A stretch of 23,623 nucleotides of DNA from CAJCIY01 sp036379355 (GTDB lineage: Bacteria; Actinomycetota; Actinomycetes; Mycobacteriales; CAJCIY01), in contig DASVGV010000138.1 of assembly GCA_036379355.1 (NCBI GenBank), forward strand, positions 1 to 23,623. Direction: 5' to 3'. Shown here in pieces: positions 1-6,235 of the stretch. The notes beneath the pieces are model-generated. The model searched no databases and was not told where the DNA came from. It saw nothing but the letters and a program-made list of their open reading frames with translations. Within the stretch, counting starts at the first letter, position 1, and each line of letters opens with the position of its first letter. Made by a program: the position numbers and the translations under genes.

Positions 1-619
1 CCGACGCCAGCTCGAGAACCCGGTCGGGCGCGGACAGCAGCGCCTCGCCCATGCCGAGCAGCGACACCGGGTCGGTCGCGTCGAAGCGGTCGGCGTCGAA
101 CGACTCGTGCCCCCCGGCCGCACGCAGCAGCGAGCTCACCCGCGACACGCCGCCCTCGACGAGCTCGCCGCGCAGGCTCGTCATGAGCCGCGCGCGGGCG
201 CCGCGGATCGCCGCCGGACCCGAGGACAGCAGCGTGAGCGAGGCGAACGCCGCCGGCTCGCGCAAGAAGGCCTCCCGGGCGACGATGCCGCCGTACGAGT
301 GCCCCACGACGTGCGCGGGACGCAGGTCGAGCCGCGCGAGCAGCGCGAGCAGGTCCGTGGCCAGGCCCTCCGGGTCGTACGACTCGGCGGGTCCGTCGCC
401 GGGGGAGTCGAGCTGCCCACGCATGTCGAAGGCCACGACGCGATGCCCGGCCACGGCCAGCGGTGCGAGAACTGGACCGAAGTCCTCCTTGCTGCCGGTG
501 TACCCGGGCACCAGCAGCACCGGCGACCCGTCGCCGGTCTCCAGGTACGCCAACCGGTGCCCGCCGGCGTCGGCCATCCGCACGGGCAGGCCTTCCACGC
601 GCTCGGCGCCTCGGCTCAT
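1..619 (-). CDS. Alpha/beta hydrolase, C-terminal part cut by the window edge
   Basis: Reading the minus strand from the ATG at 619 gives 206 codons with no stop before the window edge. The product has an alpha/beta-hydrolase layout: an oxyanion-loop region LLVPGYTGS near residues 35-43, a strand with FDMRGQ near 64-69, and the nucleophile elbow GHSYGG with Ser108 as probable nucleophile. The acid and histidine of the triad should lie in the missing C-terminal part. A GGAG lies 6 nt upstream of the ATG, supporting this start. It is divergent from the ParA-type gene, separated by 88 bp. Substrate cannot be inferred; such proteins include esterases, lipases and epoxide hydrolases. The fold assignment is firm, the reaction unknown. 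Confidence 0.85.
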   Translation of the reverse strand, partial: MSRGAERVEGLPVRMADAGGHRLAYLETGDGSPVLLVPGYTGSKEDFGPVLAPLAVAGHRVVAFDMRGQLDSPGDGPAESYDPEGLATDLLALLARLDLRPAHVVGHSYGGIVAREAFLREPAAFASLTLLSSGPAAIRGARARLMTSLRGELVEGGVSRVSSLLRAAGGHESFDADRFDATDPVSLLGMGEALLSAPDRVLELAS

Positions 620-695
620 CCCCGGCTCCGGACCGTCGCGCGTGCTGTCACTCGGCGAGCGTACGACCCGTGTTGTGCCGATCCGCGCAGCAGGC

Positions 696-701
696 GAGAC
701 T
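696..701 (+). promoter_or_regulatory. -10-like hexamer GAGACT for the ParA-type gene
   Basis: GAGACT ends 6 nt before the GTG at 708, and no Shine-Dalgarno sequence lies between. It keeps the most conserved -10 bases (A at second place, T at sixth). The same hexamer and spacing precede the LigD-type polymerase gene. This is an inference from sequence only. Confidence 0.35.
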
Positions 702-707
702 CGTCCC

Positions 708-1508
708 GTGACCCGTGTCCTCGCCCTCGCCAACCAGAAGGGCGGCGTCGCCAAGACGACGAGCGTGGTGTCGCTCGGCGCGGCCCTGGCCGAGCTCGGC
801 CAGCGGGTGCTGGTCGTCGACCTCGACCCCCAGGCGTGCCTGACCTTCAGCCTGGGTTACGACCCGGACGCGTTGTCCATGTCGGTCCACGATGTGCTGC
901 TCGGGCGCGTGGGTGCGGGGATGGCGATCATCGGGACGTTCGACCACGTCGAGCTGCTGCCCGCCACCATCGACCTGGCCGGCATCGAGACGTCGCTCGC
1001 GACCCGCACGGGTCGCGAGTACGTCCTGCGCGAGGCCTTGGAGCCCGTGCTCGGCCGGTACGACCACGTGCTGCTCGACGCGCCGCCGTCCTTGGGGCTG
1101 CTGACGATCAACGCGCTGACGGCGGCCGACGGAGTCCTGGTGCCCCTGCAGTGCGAGGCGCTGTCGCACCGCGGCGTGGGGCAGCTGCTCGACACCGTGC
1201 ACGACGTGCAGCGGCTGACCAACGCCGACCTGCGCGTGCTGGGGGTGCTCCCGACGCTCTACGACGGCCGGACCGCGCACACCCGCGCGGTGCTCGCCGA
1301 CATCTCCGGTCGGTACGGGCTCGAGGTGCTCTCACCGCCCGTGCCCCGGTCGGTGCGCTTTGCCGAGGCCCCGACGGTCGGCCGCTCGATCCTGCACACC
1401 GCCAGCTCCTCGCGGGGCGCCGATGCCTACCGGGCGCACGCCCGCGCGCTGGCCGGCCTGCCGCCGGTCGAGTACGAAGCGGCGTCGGCGGCCGCGGCGG
1501 CGCCGTGA
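708..1508 (+). CDS. ParA/Soj-family ATPase (orphan, no ParB nearby)
   Basis: 266 residues. The N-terminus carries the deviant Walker A motif KGGVAKTT (residues 11-18) with the signature lysine, followed by VVDLDPQ (Walker A', Asp40) and LLDAPPSLG (Walker B), the hallmark set of the ParA/MinD ATPases that dimerise on ATP. The GTG at 708 is chosen because it places the first beta strand (RVLALANQKGG) at the very N-terminus, as usual for chromosomal Soj proteins; the open frame runs further upstream but through the neighbouring gene's antisense. Its stop overlaps the GTG of the next gene by 4 bp, so the two are probably translated together. No ParB gene or parS-like site is visible in the window. 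It may correspond to the ParA-like Rv3213c of M. tuberculosis (recalled synteny). A segregation role is not implied; orphan ParA proteins position many cargoes. Confidence 0.9.
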   Translation: MTRVLALANQKGGVAKTTSVVSLGAALAELGQRVLVVDLDPQACLTFSLGYDPDALSMSVHDVLLGRVGAGMAIIGTFDHVELLPATIDLAGIETSLATRTGREYVLREALEPVLGRYDHVLLDAPPSLGLLTINALTAADGVLVPLQCEALSHRGVGQLLDTVHDVQRLTNADLRVLGVLPTLYDGRTAHTRAVLADISGRYGLEVLSPPVPRSVRFAEAPTVGRSILHTASSSRGADAYRAHARALAGLPPVEYEAASAAAAAP

Positions 1509-1822
1509 GCGGCGCCCGCGGCGGCTCGTTCGACCGGGTCCGCGCGCGCGTGCCGCAGGCACCCGTGCGTACGCCGGTCACTCCGGTCGACGTCGAGGGC
1601 AAGCGGGCGCTGTTCTCCTCCGCCCCGCCGCGGCCGCCGCTCGGCAGCCTGGTCGTCGCGTGCGGTGGTTGCCAGCGCACATCGGTGCTGTCCCCGGGGT
1701 GGGAAGCGGTGCGTGCGCTCGTCCCGTCCCTGCACCTGCCGCTGCCGCTGCACAACCGGTCGTACGTGCGTTGCCCGGCGTGCGGGCGCTGGGAGTGGAG
1801 CCACGTCAGCCTGCGGCTTTGA
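1505..1822 (+). CDS. Small zinc-ribbon-like protein coupled to ParA
   Basis: 105 residues beginning at the GTG at 1505, inside the ParA stop region (GTGA overlap). The first half is basic and proline-rich and probably flexible. The second half has CGGC (Cys53, Cys56) and CPAC (Cys90, Cys93) separated by 33 residues, the spacing expected of a four-cysteine zinc ribbon, and ends in GRWEWSHVSLRL. I do not recognise a named family. The overlap argues for a partner or cargo adaptor of the ParA-type ATPase, but this is inference. It ends 9 bp from the convergent gene at 1832. Confidence 0.75.
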   Translation: MSGARGGSFDRVRARVPQAPVRTPVTPVDVEGKRALFSSAPPRPPLGSLVVACGGCQRTSVLSPGWEAVRALVPSLHLPLPLHNRSYVRCPACGRWEWSHVSLRL

Positions 1823-1831
1823 CCCGCGTGC

Positions 1832-2302
1832 CTAGAGGGCGCGCAGCACCTCGCCGATCGTCAGCGCCGGCACCGTCACGTCGGTGAGGCCTTCGATCAG
1901 CCCGCACTCGACGCACCGGGCGGCCAGTGCCAGCCAGCGGACGCGGCGGCCGAGGATGTCGGCGTCGTGTTCCTCGTCGATGTCCACGTGCAGGCCGACC
2001 GCCAGCTCCATGAGGGAGGCCGAGCAGCGCCGGCAGGCATGCATCTGCGGGTGCGTCCAGCGCTCGGCGGAGTCGAGCAGGTTCGTCACGTCGCCGCAGG
2101 CCATGCAGCGCCGCCGGGCGACGCCCGCCAGGGGGTCCGCCTCGACGTAGAACCACGAGCCGCTCTCGGCGTCGTGGCGCGGGCAGCGCAGTTGCTGGGT
2201 GTGCTGGATGCGGGGGCAGCCCTGCAGTTCGTGCAGGAACGTCCGGAGGTCGTCGACGTTCTCGCCGACGGTCCCCATCTCCACGGTCGCGTGCAGGGTC
2301 AC
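1832..2302 (-). CDS. Conserved cysteine-rich (multi-CxxC) protein
   Basis: 156 residues from the GTG at 2302; an ATG at 2278 (residue 9) is a possible alternative start. Cysteine pairs occur at CMAC (66/69), CRRC (90/93) and CVEC (130/133), with further Cys29 and Cys40 (CPRH), enough ligands for two zinc sites. The spacing suggests tandem zinc ribbons or knuckles rather than an enzyme. There is no signal peptide or membrane segment, so it should be cytosolic. It lies just downstream of the DEAD-box helicase gene on the same strand (76 bp gap) and may be cotranscribed with it. A role in RNA or protein binding is possible but not shown by sequence. Confidence 0.75.
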   Translation of the reverse strand: MTLHATVEMGTVGENVDDLRTFLHELQGCPRIQHTQQLRCPRHDAESGSWFYVEADPLAGVARRRCMACGDVTNLLDSAERWTHPQMHACRRCSASLMELAVGLHVDIDEEHDADILGRRVRWLALAARCVECGLIEGLTDVTVPALTIGEVLRAL

Positions 2303-2314
2303 GTGTGCGGGATC

Positions 2315-2333
2315 GGCCGGACGAGCCCCGGCC
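2315..2333. terminator. GC hairpin between helicase and cysteine-rich gene
   Basis: GGCCGG (2315-2320), a 7-nt loop and CCGGCC (2328-2333) form a perfect 6-bp stem in the 76-bp gap. No T-tract follows on either strand, so it is only a weak terminator or attenuator candidate. Confidence 0.25.
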
Positions 2334-2378
2334 TTGAGTCCCGCGCGCGCTCTCCAGGGCGGTCCGCTGGTGTGCGGG

Positions 2379-3986
2379 TCAACCCTGAGCTGGCGCAGCC
2401 CCGCCGCCCGAGCCCCGGCCGCGTCCGCCGCGGCGCCGCCGTCGGCGCGTACCGCTGCCCGCTTCCTGCTGGGCCTGGGGGGCCGGTGTGGCCGCCTCCG
2501 GCCCGGTGCCGGCGGCTGCGGCCGCCGCTCCGCCGCCGCGAGTACGGGTACGGGCTCGGCGCGGACGCGGCGGCCGGCTTTCGCTGCCGGAACCGCCGGC
2601 GGGCCCGTCGGAGCGTCCCGATCCGGCCGGCCGGCGGGCGGCCCGACCGGTCTCTCCGACGTCCTCGAGCACCTCGGCGTCGAGGCCGGCGCGGGTCCGG
2701 GCCGACCGGGGCAGCCGGCCCTTGGTGCCCTCGGGGATGTCGAGGGCCTCGTACAGGTGCGGCGAGGTGGAGTAGGTCTCGGGCGGGTCGCCGAACGGCA
2801 GGTCCAGCGCCCGGTTGATCATGCTCCACTTGTGCAGGTCGTCCCAGTCGACGAACGTCACGGCGGTGCCGCTGGCGCCCGCCCTCCCGGTCCTGCCGAT
2901 GCGGTGCAGGTAGGTCTTCTCCTCGTCCGGGCACTGGTAGTTCACGACGTGGGTGACGTTGTCGACGTCGATGCCCCGGGCGGCCACGTCGGTGGCGACC
3001 AGAATGTCGATCTTGCCGCTGCGGAAGGCGCGGAGTGCCTGCTCGCGCTGCCCCTGGCCAAGATCACCGTGCACCGAACCCGCGGCGAAGCCGCGTTCGA
3101 CGAGGTCGTCGGCGACCTTCTGGCAGGTGCGCTTCGTCCGGCAGAACACGATCGACAGCCCGCGGCCCTCGGCCTGCATGATGCGGGCGAGCATCTCGAG
3201 CTTGTCCATGGCGTGTGCCCGCAGGACGTGCTGGGAGGTGGTGGGAACCGTACGGTTCTCGTCGGGCATCTCGGCGCGCACGTGGGTGGGCTGGACGAGG
3301 AACCGGCGGGCGAGGGTCACGACGGCGCCCGGCATCGTCGCGGAGAAGAGCATGGTCTGCCGGCCCTCGGCGACGGTGCGCGCGAGGATGCGCTCGACGT
3401 CGGGCAGGAAGCCGAGGTCGAGCATCTCGTCGGCCTCGTCGAGCACCAGCATGCGGATCCCGGTGAGGCTCAGATGTCCTTGCTGGGCCAGGTCGAGCAA
3501 CCGGCCGGGCGTACCGACCACGACCTCGACGCCGCGCTGCAGCGCCGCCACCTGCGGCTCGTACGAACGACCGCCGTAGATCGCCACGACGGACACCCCG
3601 CGCACGGCTCCGGCCCGCTCGAGGTCGCCGGCGACCTGGATGCACAGCTCGCGGGTCGGCACGACGACCAGCGCCTGCGGGGGCAGCGGGTCGCCGCCGG
3701 CGTCGACGTGGCCGACCTCGACGCGTTCGAGCAGCGGGATGCCGAAGGCGAGCGTCTTGCCGGTGCCGGTCCGGGCCTGGCCGATGATGTCGCTGCCGGC
3801 CAGCGCGATCGGCAGGGACAGGGACTGGATGGCGAACGGGGTGTGGATCCCCATGCCGTGGAGCGCTTCGAGCGTCTCGGGCCGCACGCCGAGGCTGGCG
3901 AACGTGACCTCGTCGGCGAGGTCGTCCTGGGTGACGTCGGGGGTCGGGATGTCGGTGTCCTGCGTGGTGTCTGCGGTCGTGGTGAT
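2379..3986 (-). CDS. DEAD-box ATP-dependent RNA helicase (RhlE-like) with probable ATC start
   Basis: Counted from the ATC at 3986 the protein has 535 residues. Motifs occur in order: Q-motif region (FASLGV...TPFAIQ), motif I ARTGTGKT (71-78), PTREL (Ia), TPGR, DEAD (183-186), SAT (215-217), ARGIDV (336-341) and HRIGRTGR (361-368). From about residue 444 a long tail rich in Arg, Gly, Pro and Ala follows, typical of RNA-binding tails of actinobacterial helicases. It unwinds structured RNA, for example in ribosome assembly or mRNA decay. Start choice: AGGAG lies exactly 7 nt upstream of the ATC, no ATG/GTG/TTG is suitably placed, and codons between the nearest ATG (4031) and the ATC include AGG, AGT and GGA, unlike the gene body. 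If ATC is not used, the start would be the ATG at 4031, adding 15 residues. Function is firm; the start is an inference. Confidence 0.9.
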   Translation of the reverse strand: MTTTADTTQDTDIPTPDVTQDDLADEVTFASLGVRPETLEALHGMGIHTPFAIQSLSLPIALAGSDIIGQARTGTGKTLAFGIPLLERVEVGHVDAGGDPLPPQALVVVPTRELCIQVAGDLERAGAVRGVSVVAIYGGRSYEPQVAALQRGVEVVVGTPGRLLDLAQQGHLSLTGIRMLVLDEADEMLDLGFLPDVERILARTVAEGRQTMLFSATMPGAVVTLARRFLVQPTHVRAEMPDENRTVPTTSQHVLRAHAMDKLEMLARIMQAEGRGLSIVFCRTKRTCQKVADDLVERGFAAGSVHGDLGQGQREQALRAFRSGKIDILVATDVAARGIDVDNVTHVVNYQCPDEEKTYLHRIGRTGRAGASGTAVTFVDWDDLHKWSMINRALDLPFGDPPETYSTSPHLYEALDIPEGTKGRLPRSARTRAGLDAEVLEDVGETGRAARRPAGSGRSDGPAGGSGSESRPPRPRRARTRTRGGGAAAAAAGTGPEAATPAPQAQQEAGSGTRRRRRRGGRGRGSGGGAAPAQG

Positions 3987-3993
3987 CGGACTG

Positions 3994-3998
3994 CTCCT
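3994..3998 (-). promoter_or_regulatory. Shine-Dalgarno AGGAG pointing to an ATC start codon
   Basis: On the minus strand AGGAG is followed by a 7-nt spacer and then ATC ACC ACG at 3986. It sits 12 nt downstream of the last leader hairpin, as expected for an accessible ribosome site. No standard start codon is found at this distance. Confidence 0.55.
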
Positions 3999-4010
3999 GG
4001 TTCCGCCGTG

Positions 4011-4122
4011 CGTGGCGGGCGCCACGCGCATCGAACCCGCGCGTGAGGTCGCACGAGTCCCGCGCCGAAAGGCGCATTCGCCGCAGCAGGCGACGGCTGC
4101 CCCGGCGGGGCGCGCTGCGCGC
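4011..4122 (-). promoter_or_regulatory. Structured 5' leader of the DEAD-box helicase mRNA
   Basis: Between the putative -10 (4155-4160) and the ribosome site (3994-3998) lie at least four perfect hairpins: GCGCG/CGCGC (4110-4122), GCCCC/GGGGC (4099-4111, partly exclusive with the former), GCGCC/GGCGC with a 4-nt loop (4062-4075) and CGTGGC/GCCACG with a 4-nt loop (4011-4026). This density of stems and the poor codon content suggest an untranslated leader of about 150 nt, a plausible site of autoregulation by an RNA helicase. It does not match a riboswitch class I know. Confidence 0.45.
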
Positions 4123-4143
4123 GCGGCGTTCCCGGCCACGTAG

Positions 4144-4175
4144 GCCGTTGGCCCATCTTACGTCGTACCAACGGC
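4144..4175. promoter_or_regulatory. Operator-like inverted repeat in the helicase/ferritin-like divergent promoter
   Basis: GCCGTTGG (4144-4151) and CCAACGGC (4168-4175) are perfect 8-bp arms separated by 16 bp. The repeat encloses the putative helicase -10 and ends next to the expected -35 region of the rightward gene. A second repeat, CGGCA/TGCCG with one centre base (4172-4182), overlaps its right arm. A protein bound here could control both genes. Confidence 0.4.
4155..4160 (-). promoter_or_regulatory. -10 element TAAGAT for the helicase gene
   Basis: TAAGAT on the minus strand fits the actinobacterial TANNNT -10. It predicts a transcript start near 4148, giving a leader of about 160 nt to the ATC codon. 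No good -35 is visible. Confidence 0.4.
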
Positions 4176-4198
4176 ACTGCCGTGCGGGACGCGCGTAC

Positions 4199-4204
4199 TA
4201 GCGT
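4199..4204 (+). promoter_or_regulatory. -10 element TAGCGT of the ferritin-like gene (leaderless)
   Basis: TAGCGT ends 7 nt before the GTG at 4212, predicting that transcription starts at or next to the start codon. No Shine-Dalgarno sequence is present. Confidence 0.5.
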
Positions 4205-4211
4205 CCGGCGG

Positions 4212-4856
4212 GTGACGTCGAACGCGGTCCTGGCCGACCTGCTGGGTGCGCTCGCCTACGGCGAGCTCACGGCCTTCCAGCGGTTGTCCGCGGACTCGTC
4301 GCTCGCACCGACCGTCGACGACGCGGCGGCGCTGGGGTCCATGGCCGTGGCCGAGTACGGCCACTTCGTCCGTCTGCGCGACCATCTGGCCGCGAAGGGC
4401 ATCGACCCCAGCGAGGCGATGGAGCCGTTCGTGGCGGACTTCGACGCCTTCCACCGGCAGACGGCGCCGGCCGACTGGATCCAGAGCCTGGTGAAGGCGT
4501 ACGTCGGCGACGGTCTCGGCAGCGACTTCTACCGCGAGGTGGCCGGTTTCGTCGACGCCGAGACCAAGGCGCTGGTCGACTCGGTGGTCGCCGACACCGG
4601 GCACGCGGCGTTCGCGGTGGAACGGGTTCGCGCCGCCATCGAGGTGGACCCGACGTTGCGGGGACGGCTCGGTCTGTGGGCGCGGCGCATCGTCGGCGAG
4701 GCGCTGACCCAGGCGCAGCGCGCCGCCCTGGAACGGGACGCCATCGTCGACCTGCTGATGGGTGGGACGACCGATCTCAGCGGCGTCGGAGACGTGTTCG
4801 GGCGGATCGTGGCGGGGCACGAGCAGCGGATGGAGGCGCTCGGCCTCGCGCTGTGA
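4212..4856 (+). CDS. Ferritin-like di-iron protein, MiaE-type tRNA hydroxylase-like
   Basis: 214 residues from the GTG at 4212. The protein is all-helical with carboxylate/histidine ligands of a four-helix di-iron bundle: Glu18 (GELTAF), Glu48-x2-His51 (AEYGHF), Glu117 (DAETKA) and Asp128-x2-His131 (DTGHAAF). In databases such actinobacterial proteins are often labelled tRNA-(ms2io6A)-hydroxylase-like, after MiaE, which hydroxylates an isopentenyl adenosine next to the anticodon; that activity is not established for this branch. The last ligand pair has Asp where Glu is usual. The gene is divergent from an RNA helicase and seems to match Rv3210c in recalled M. tuberculosis synteny. The di-iron site is well supported; the tRNA substrate is a guess by family name. 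Confidence 0.8.
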   Translation: MTSNAVLADLLGALAYGELTAFQRLSADSSLAPTVDDAAALGSMAVAEYGHFVRLRDHLAAKGIDPSEAMEPFVADFDAFHRQTAPADWIQSLVKAYVGDGLGSDFYREVAGFVDAETKALVDSVVADTGHAAFAVERVRAAIEVDPTLRGRLGLWARRIVGEALTQAQRAALERDAIVDLLMGGTTDLSGVGDVFGRIVAGHEQRMEALGLAL

Positions 4857-4916
4857 CGTCAGGCTGACGAAAGCGCCTGCCCCACAGGGCGTTTGGGGAC
4901 AACGGCAACGATTGAT

Positions 4917-4932
4917 GCTTCCCCTTGGAAGC
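4917..4932. terminator. Hairpin between convergent genes
   Basis: GCTTCC, loop CCTT and GGAAGC form a perfect 6-bp stem in the 93-bp gap between the ferritin-like gene and the convergent membrane-protein gene. A weaker CGTCA/TGACG stem (4857-4869) follows the ferritin-like stop directly. No T-tract is present, as is common for terminators in GC-rich actinobacteria. Confidence 0.4.
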
Positions 4933-4949
4933 GCACTTTCGCACCGGCC

Positions 4950-5213
4950 TCAGCGCGTGAGGCCGCGACCCGCCTGCCGACGCGAGATGAGGACGACGAG
5001 GCCCGCCGCGACCAGGATCTCCAGGATGATCGCGACGATGAGCCCGCCGCCGATCAGTGCCGTGATCACGCCTCCGACGAAGGCACCGACGATGCCCACC
5101 CCGAGGGTGAGCCACAGGCTCATCGGGTTCGGTCCTGGCACGACGAGCCGGCCGAGCCCGCCGATGACGAGCCCGGTGATGACGAGGCTGAGCACGAACC
5201 CCAGGACAGTCAC
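4950..5213 (-). CDS. GlsB/YeaQ/YmgE-type small membrane protein
   Basis: 87 residues from the GTG at 5213. Three hydrophobic helices are visible (about residues 3-24, 32-52 and 56-76), with glycine-rich packing motifs (GLVIGGLGRL, GVGIVGAFVGG), and a short positively charged C-terminus (RRQAGRGLTR). This is the pattern of the transglycosylase-associated (GlsB/YeaQ/YmgE) stress-related family, whose biochemical role is still unclear. The start is preceded at 10 nt by a purine-rich GGAGGGAAGG, placed 10 nt after the upstream stop. It lies 22 bp downstream of the DUF3107 gene on the same strand, so the two are probably cotranscribed. An alternative longer reading frame upstream overlaps DUF3107 and is not supported. 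Confidence 0.8.
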   Translation of the reverse strand: MTVLGFVLSLVITGLVIGGLGRLVVPGPNPMSLWLTLGVGIVGAFVGGVITALIGGGLIVAIILEILVAAGLVVLISRRQAGRGLTR

Positions 5214-5235
5214 GGCCGAACAGCCTTCCCTCCGC

Positions 5236-5460
5236 TCAGGAGCCGAAGCCGACCTTGCGGTCGTGGGCGTCGGCGATCTCCACGTACGCGATCTTGTCGA
5301 CCGGGACGACGACGCGGCGGCCCTTCTCGTCGACGAGGGTGAACAGCCCACCGGCGGACTTGTACGCGGCCGCGAGCAGCTTCTCGACCTCGTCGGGGGT
5401 CTGGCCGCTCTCGACCGAGAGCTCGCGCGCCGAGAACTGCACGCCGATCTTGACCTCCAC
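5236..5460 (-). CDS. DUF3107 family protein (TB9.4-like)
   Basis: 74 residues starting with the GTG at 5460, MEVKIGVQFSARELSVESGQ at the N-terminus, and then a helix (PDEVEKLLAAAYKSA) and beta strands (LFTLVDEKGRRVVVPVDKIAYVEI). This is the compact DUF3107 fold found almost only in Actinobacteria; the M. tuberculosis member is TB9.4 (Rv3208A), a small protein of unknown function next to a TetR regulator, as here. A strong Shine-Dalgarno GGAGGG sits 7 nt before the start. The upstream TetR gene ends 127 bp away, so the gene may have its own promoter or be read through. Family recognition is firm; function unknown. Confidence 0.88.
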   Translation of the reverse strand: MEVKIGVQFSARELSVESGQTPDEVEKLLAAAYKSAGGLFTLVDEKGRRVVVPVDKIAYVEIADAHDRKVGFGS

Positions 5461-5467
5461 CGCAACA

Positions 5468-5473
5468 CCCTCC
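5468..5473 (-). promoter_or_regulatory. Shine-Dalgarno GGAGGG of the DUF3107 gene
   Basis: GGAGGG with a 7-nt spacer to the GTG at 5460, the best ribosome site in the window, which fixes the start. Farther upstream, TAGGGT (5517-5522, minus strand) is a possible -10; the 127-bp gap up to the TetR stop at 5588 holds no other clear signal. Confidence 0.6.
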
Positions 5474-5587
5474 GGCTCCTGGCATCTCCGGGCGTACTCC
5501 CGGAACGTACGTCTCGACCCTAACGGCGAGGTGTCCCGGGGGGTCCGGCCCGGCGTTGCGCCCTCGGCGAACGGAGCGGCACAAGGC

Positions 5588-6235
5588 TCAGTCGTCGGCG
5601 CGCAGCGGATGGCCGGAGACGCCGCGCCACACGAGCTGCGAGAGGACGTCCACCGCGTGGTCGAGCGTGACCCCGGTCTCGTCGCGGTGCGCGAGCCACC
5701 AGCGAGCCGCTACCTCGGCCATCCCCGCCAGGCCAACCGACAGCAGCCGGACGTCGTCGGTGGGCAGGCCGGTGTCCGTGCCGATGGTGCCCGCGATCAG
5801 CCCGATCGCCTCGCGCATCATCCGTTCGACGCGATCCTCGACCTGTGGCTCGGCCCGCAGGTCGGACTCGAACACCAGCCGGTGCACGCCGTCCCCGTTG
5901 ACGAACTCCAGGTAGGCCCGCACGGTCTGCTGGACGCGCACCCGGTTGTCGGTTGTCGATTCCAGTGCCGTGCGGACCGATGTGACGAGGTCGTCCGCGG
6001 CGCTGTCGAGCAGCGCGAGGTAGAGCTCCAGCTTTCCGGGGAAGTGCTGGTAGAGAACCGGTTTCGACACCCCGGCCCGGACGGCGATGTCGTCCATGGC
6101 GGCCGCGTGGTAGCCCTGCGCGACGAACGTCTCGCGGGCCGCGTCGAGCAGCTGCCGGCGGCGGGCGGTGCGGGGGAGGCGTGCCCGCGCGGCGGTGCGG
6201 TCCGGGGCGGACGTTGGCAGGCTCACGGGCGTCAC
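5588..6235 (-). CDS. TetR-family transcriptional regulator
   Basis: 215 residues from the GTG at 6235. An N-terminal TetR helix-turn-helix is clear: LLDAARETFVAQGYHAAAMDDIAVRAGVSKPVLYQHFPGK, with the typical recognition helix SKPVLYQHF. The remaining ~150 residues form the helical ligand-binding and dimerisation part (RMMREAIGLIAGTIG, WWLAHRDETGVTLDHAVDVL). The GTG overlaps the stop of the upstream LigD-type polymerase gene (GTGA), so translation is probably coupled; a second GTG three codons later is an alternative. In recalled synteny it matches Rv3208, beside DUF3107. Its ligand and targets are unknown. The position makes the polymerase, DUF3107 and its own gene candidate targets, but no obvious TetR operator is resolved. 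Confidence 0.88.
   Translation of the reverse strand: MTPVSLPTSAPDRTAARARLPRTARRRQLLDAARETFVAQGYHAAAMDDIAVRAGVSKPVLYQHFPGKLELYLALLDSAADDLVTSVRTALESTTDNRVRVQQTVRAYLEFVNGDGVHRLVFESDLRAEPQVEDRVERMMREAIGLIAGTIGTDTGLPTDDVRLLSVGLAGMAEVAARWWLAHRDETGVTLDHAVDVLSQLVWRGVSGHPLRADD

Noticed and set aside
51..707. Long open frame upstream of the ParA start on the plus strand
   Set aside because: It is antisense to the alpha/beta hydrolase and has low-complexity Ser/Arg/Pro translation; the ParA domain begins exactly at 708.
2199..4046. Plus-strand frame of 615 codons over the helicase gene
   Set aside because: It mirrors the codon pattern of the DEAD-box helicase on the other strand and contains no recognisable domain.
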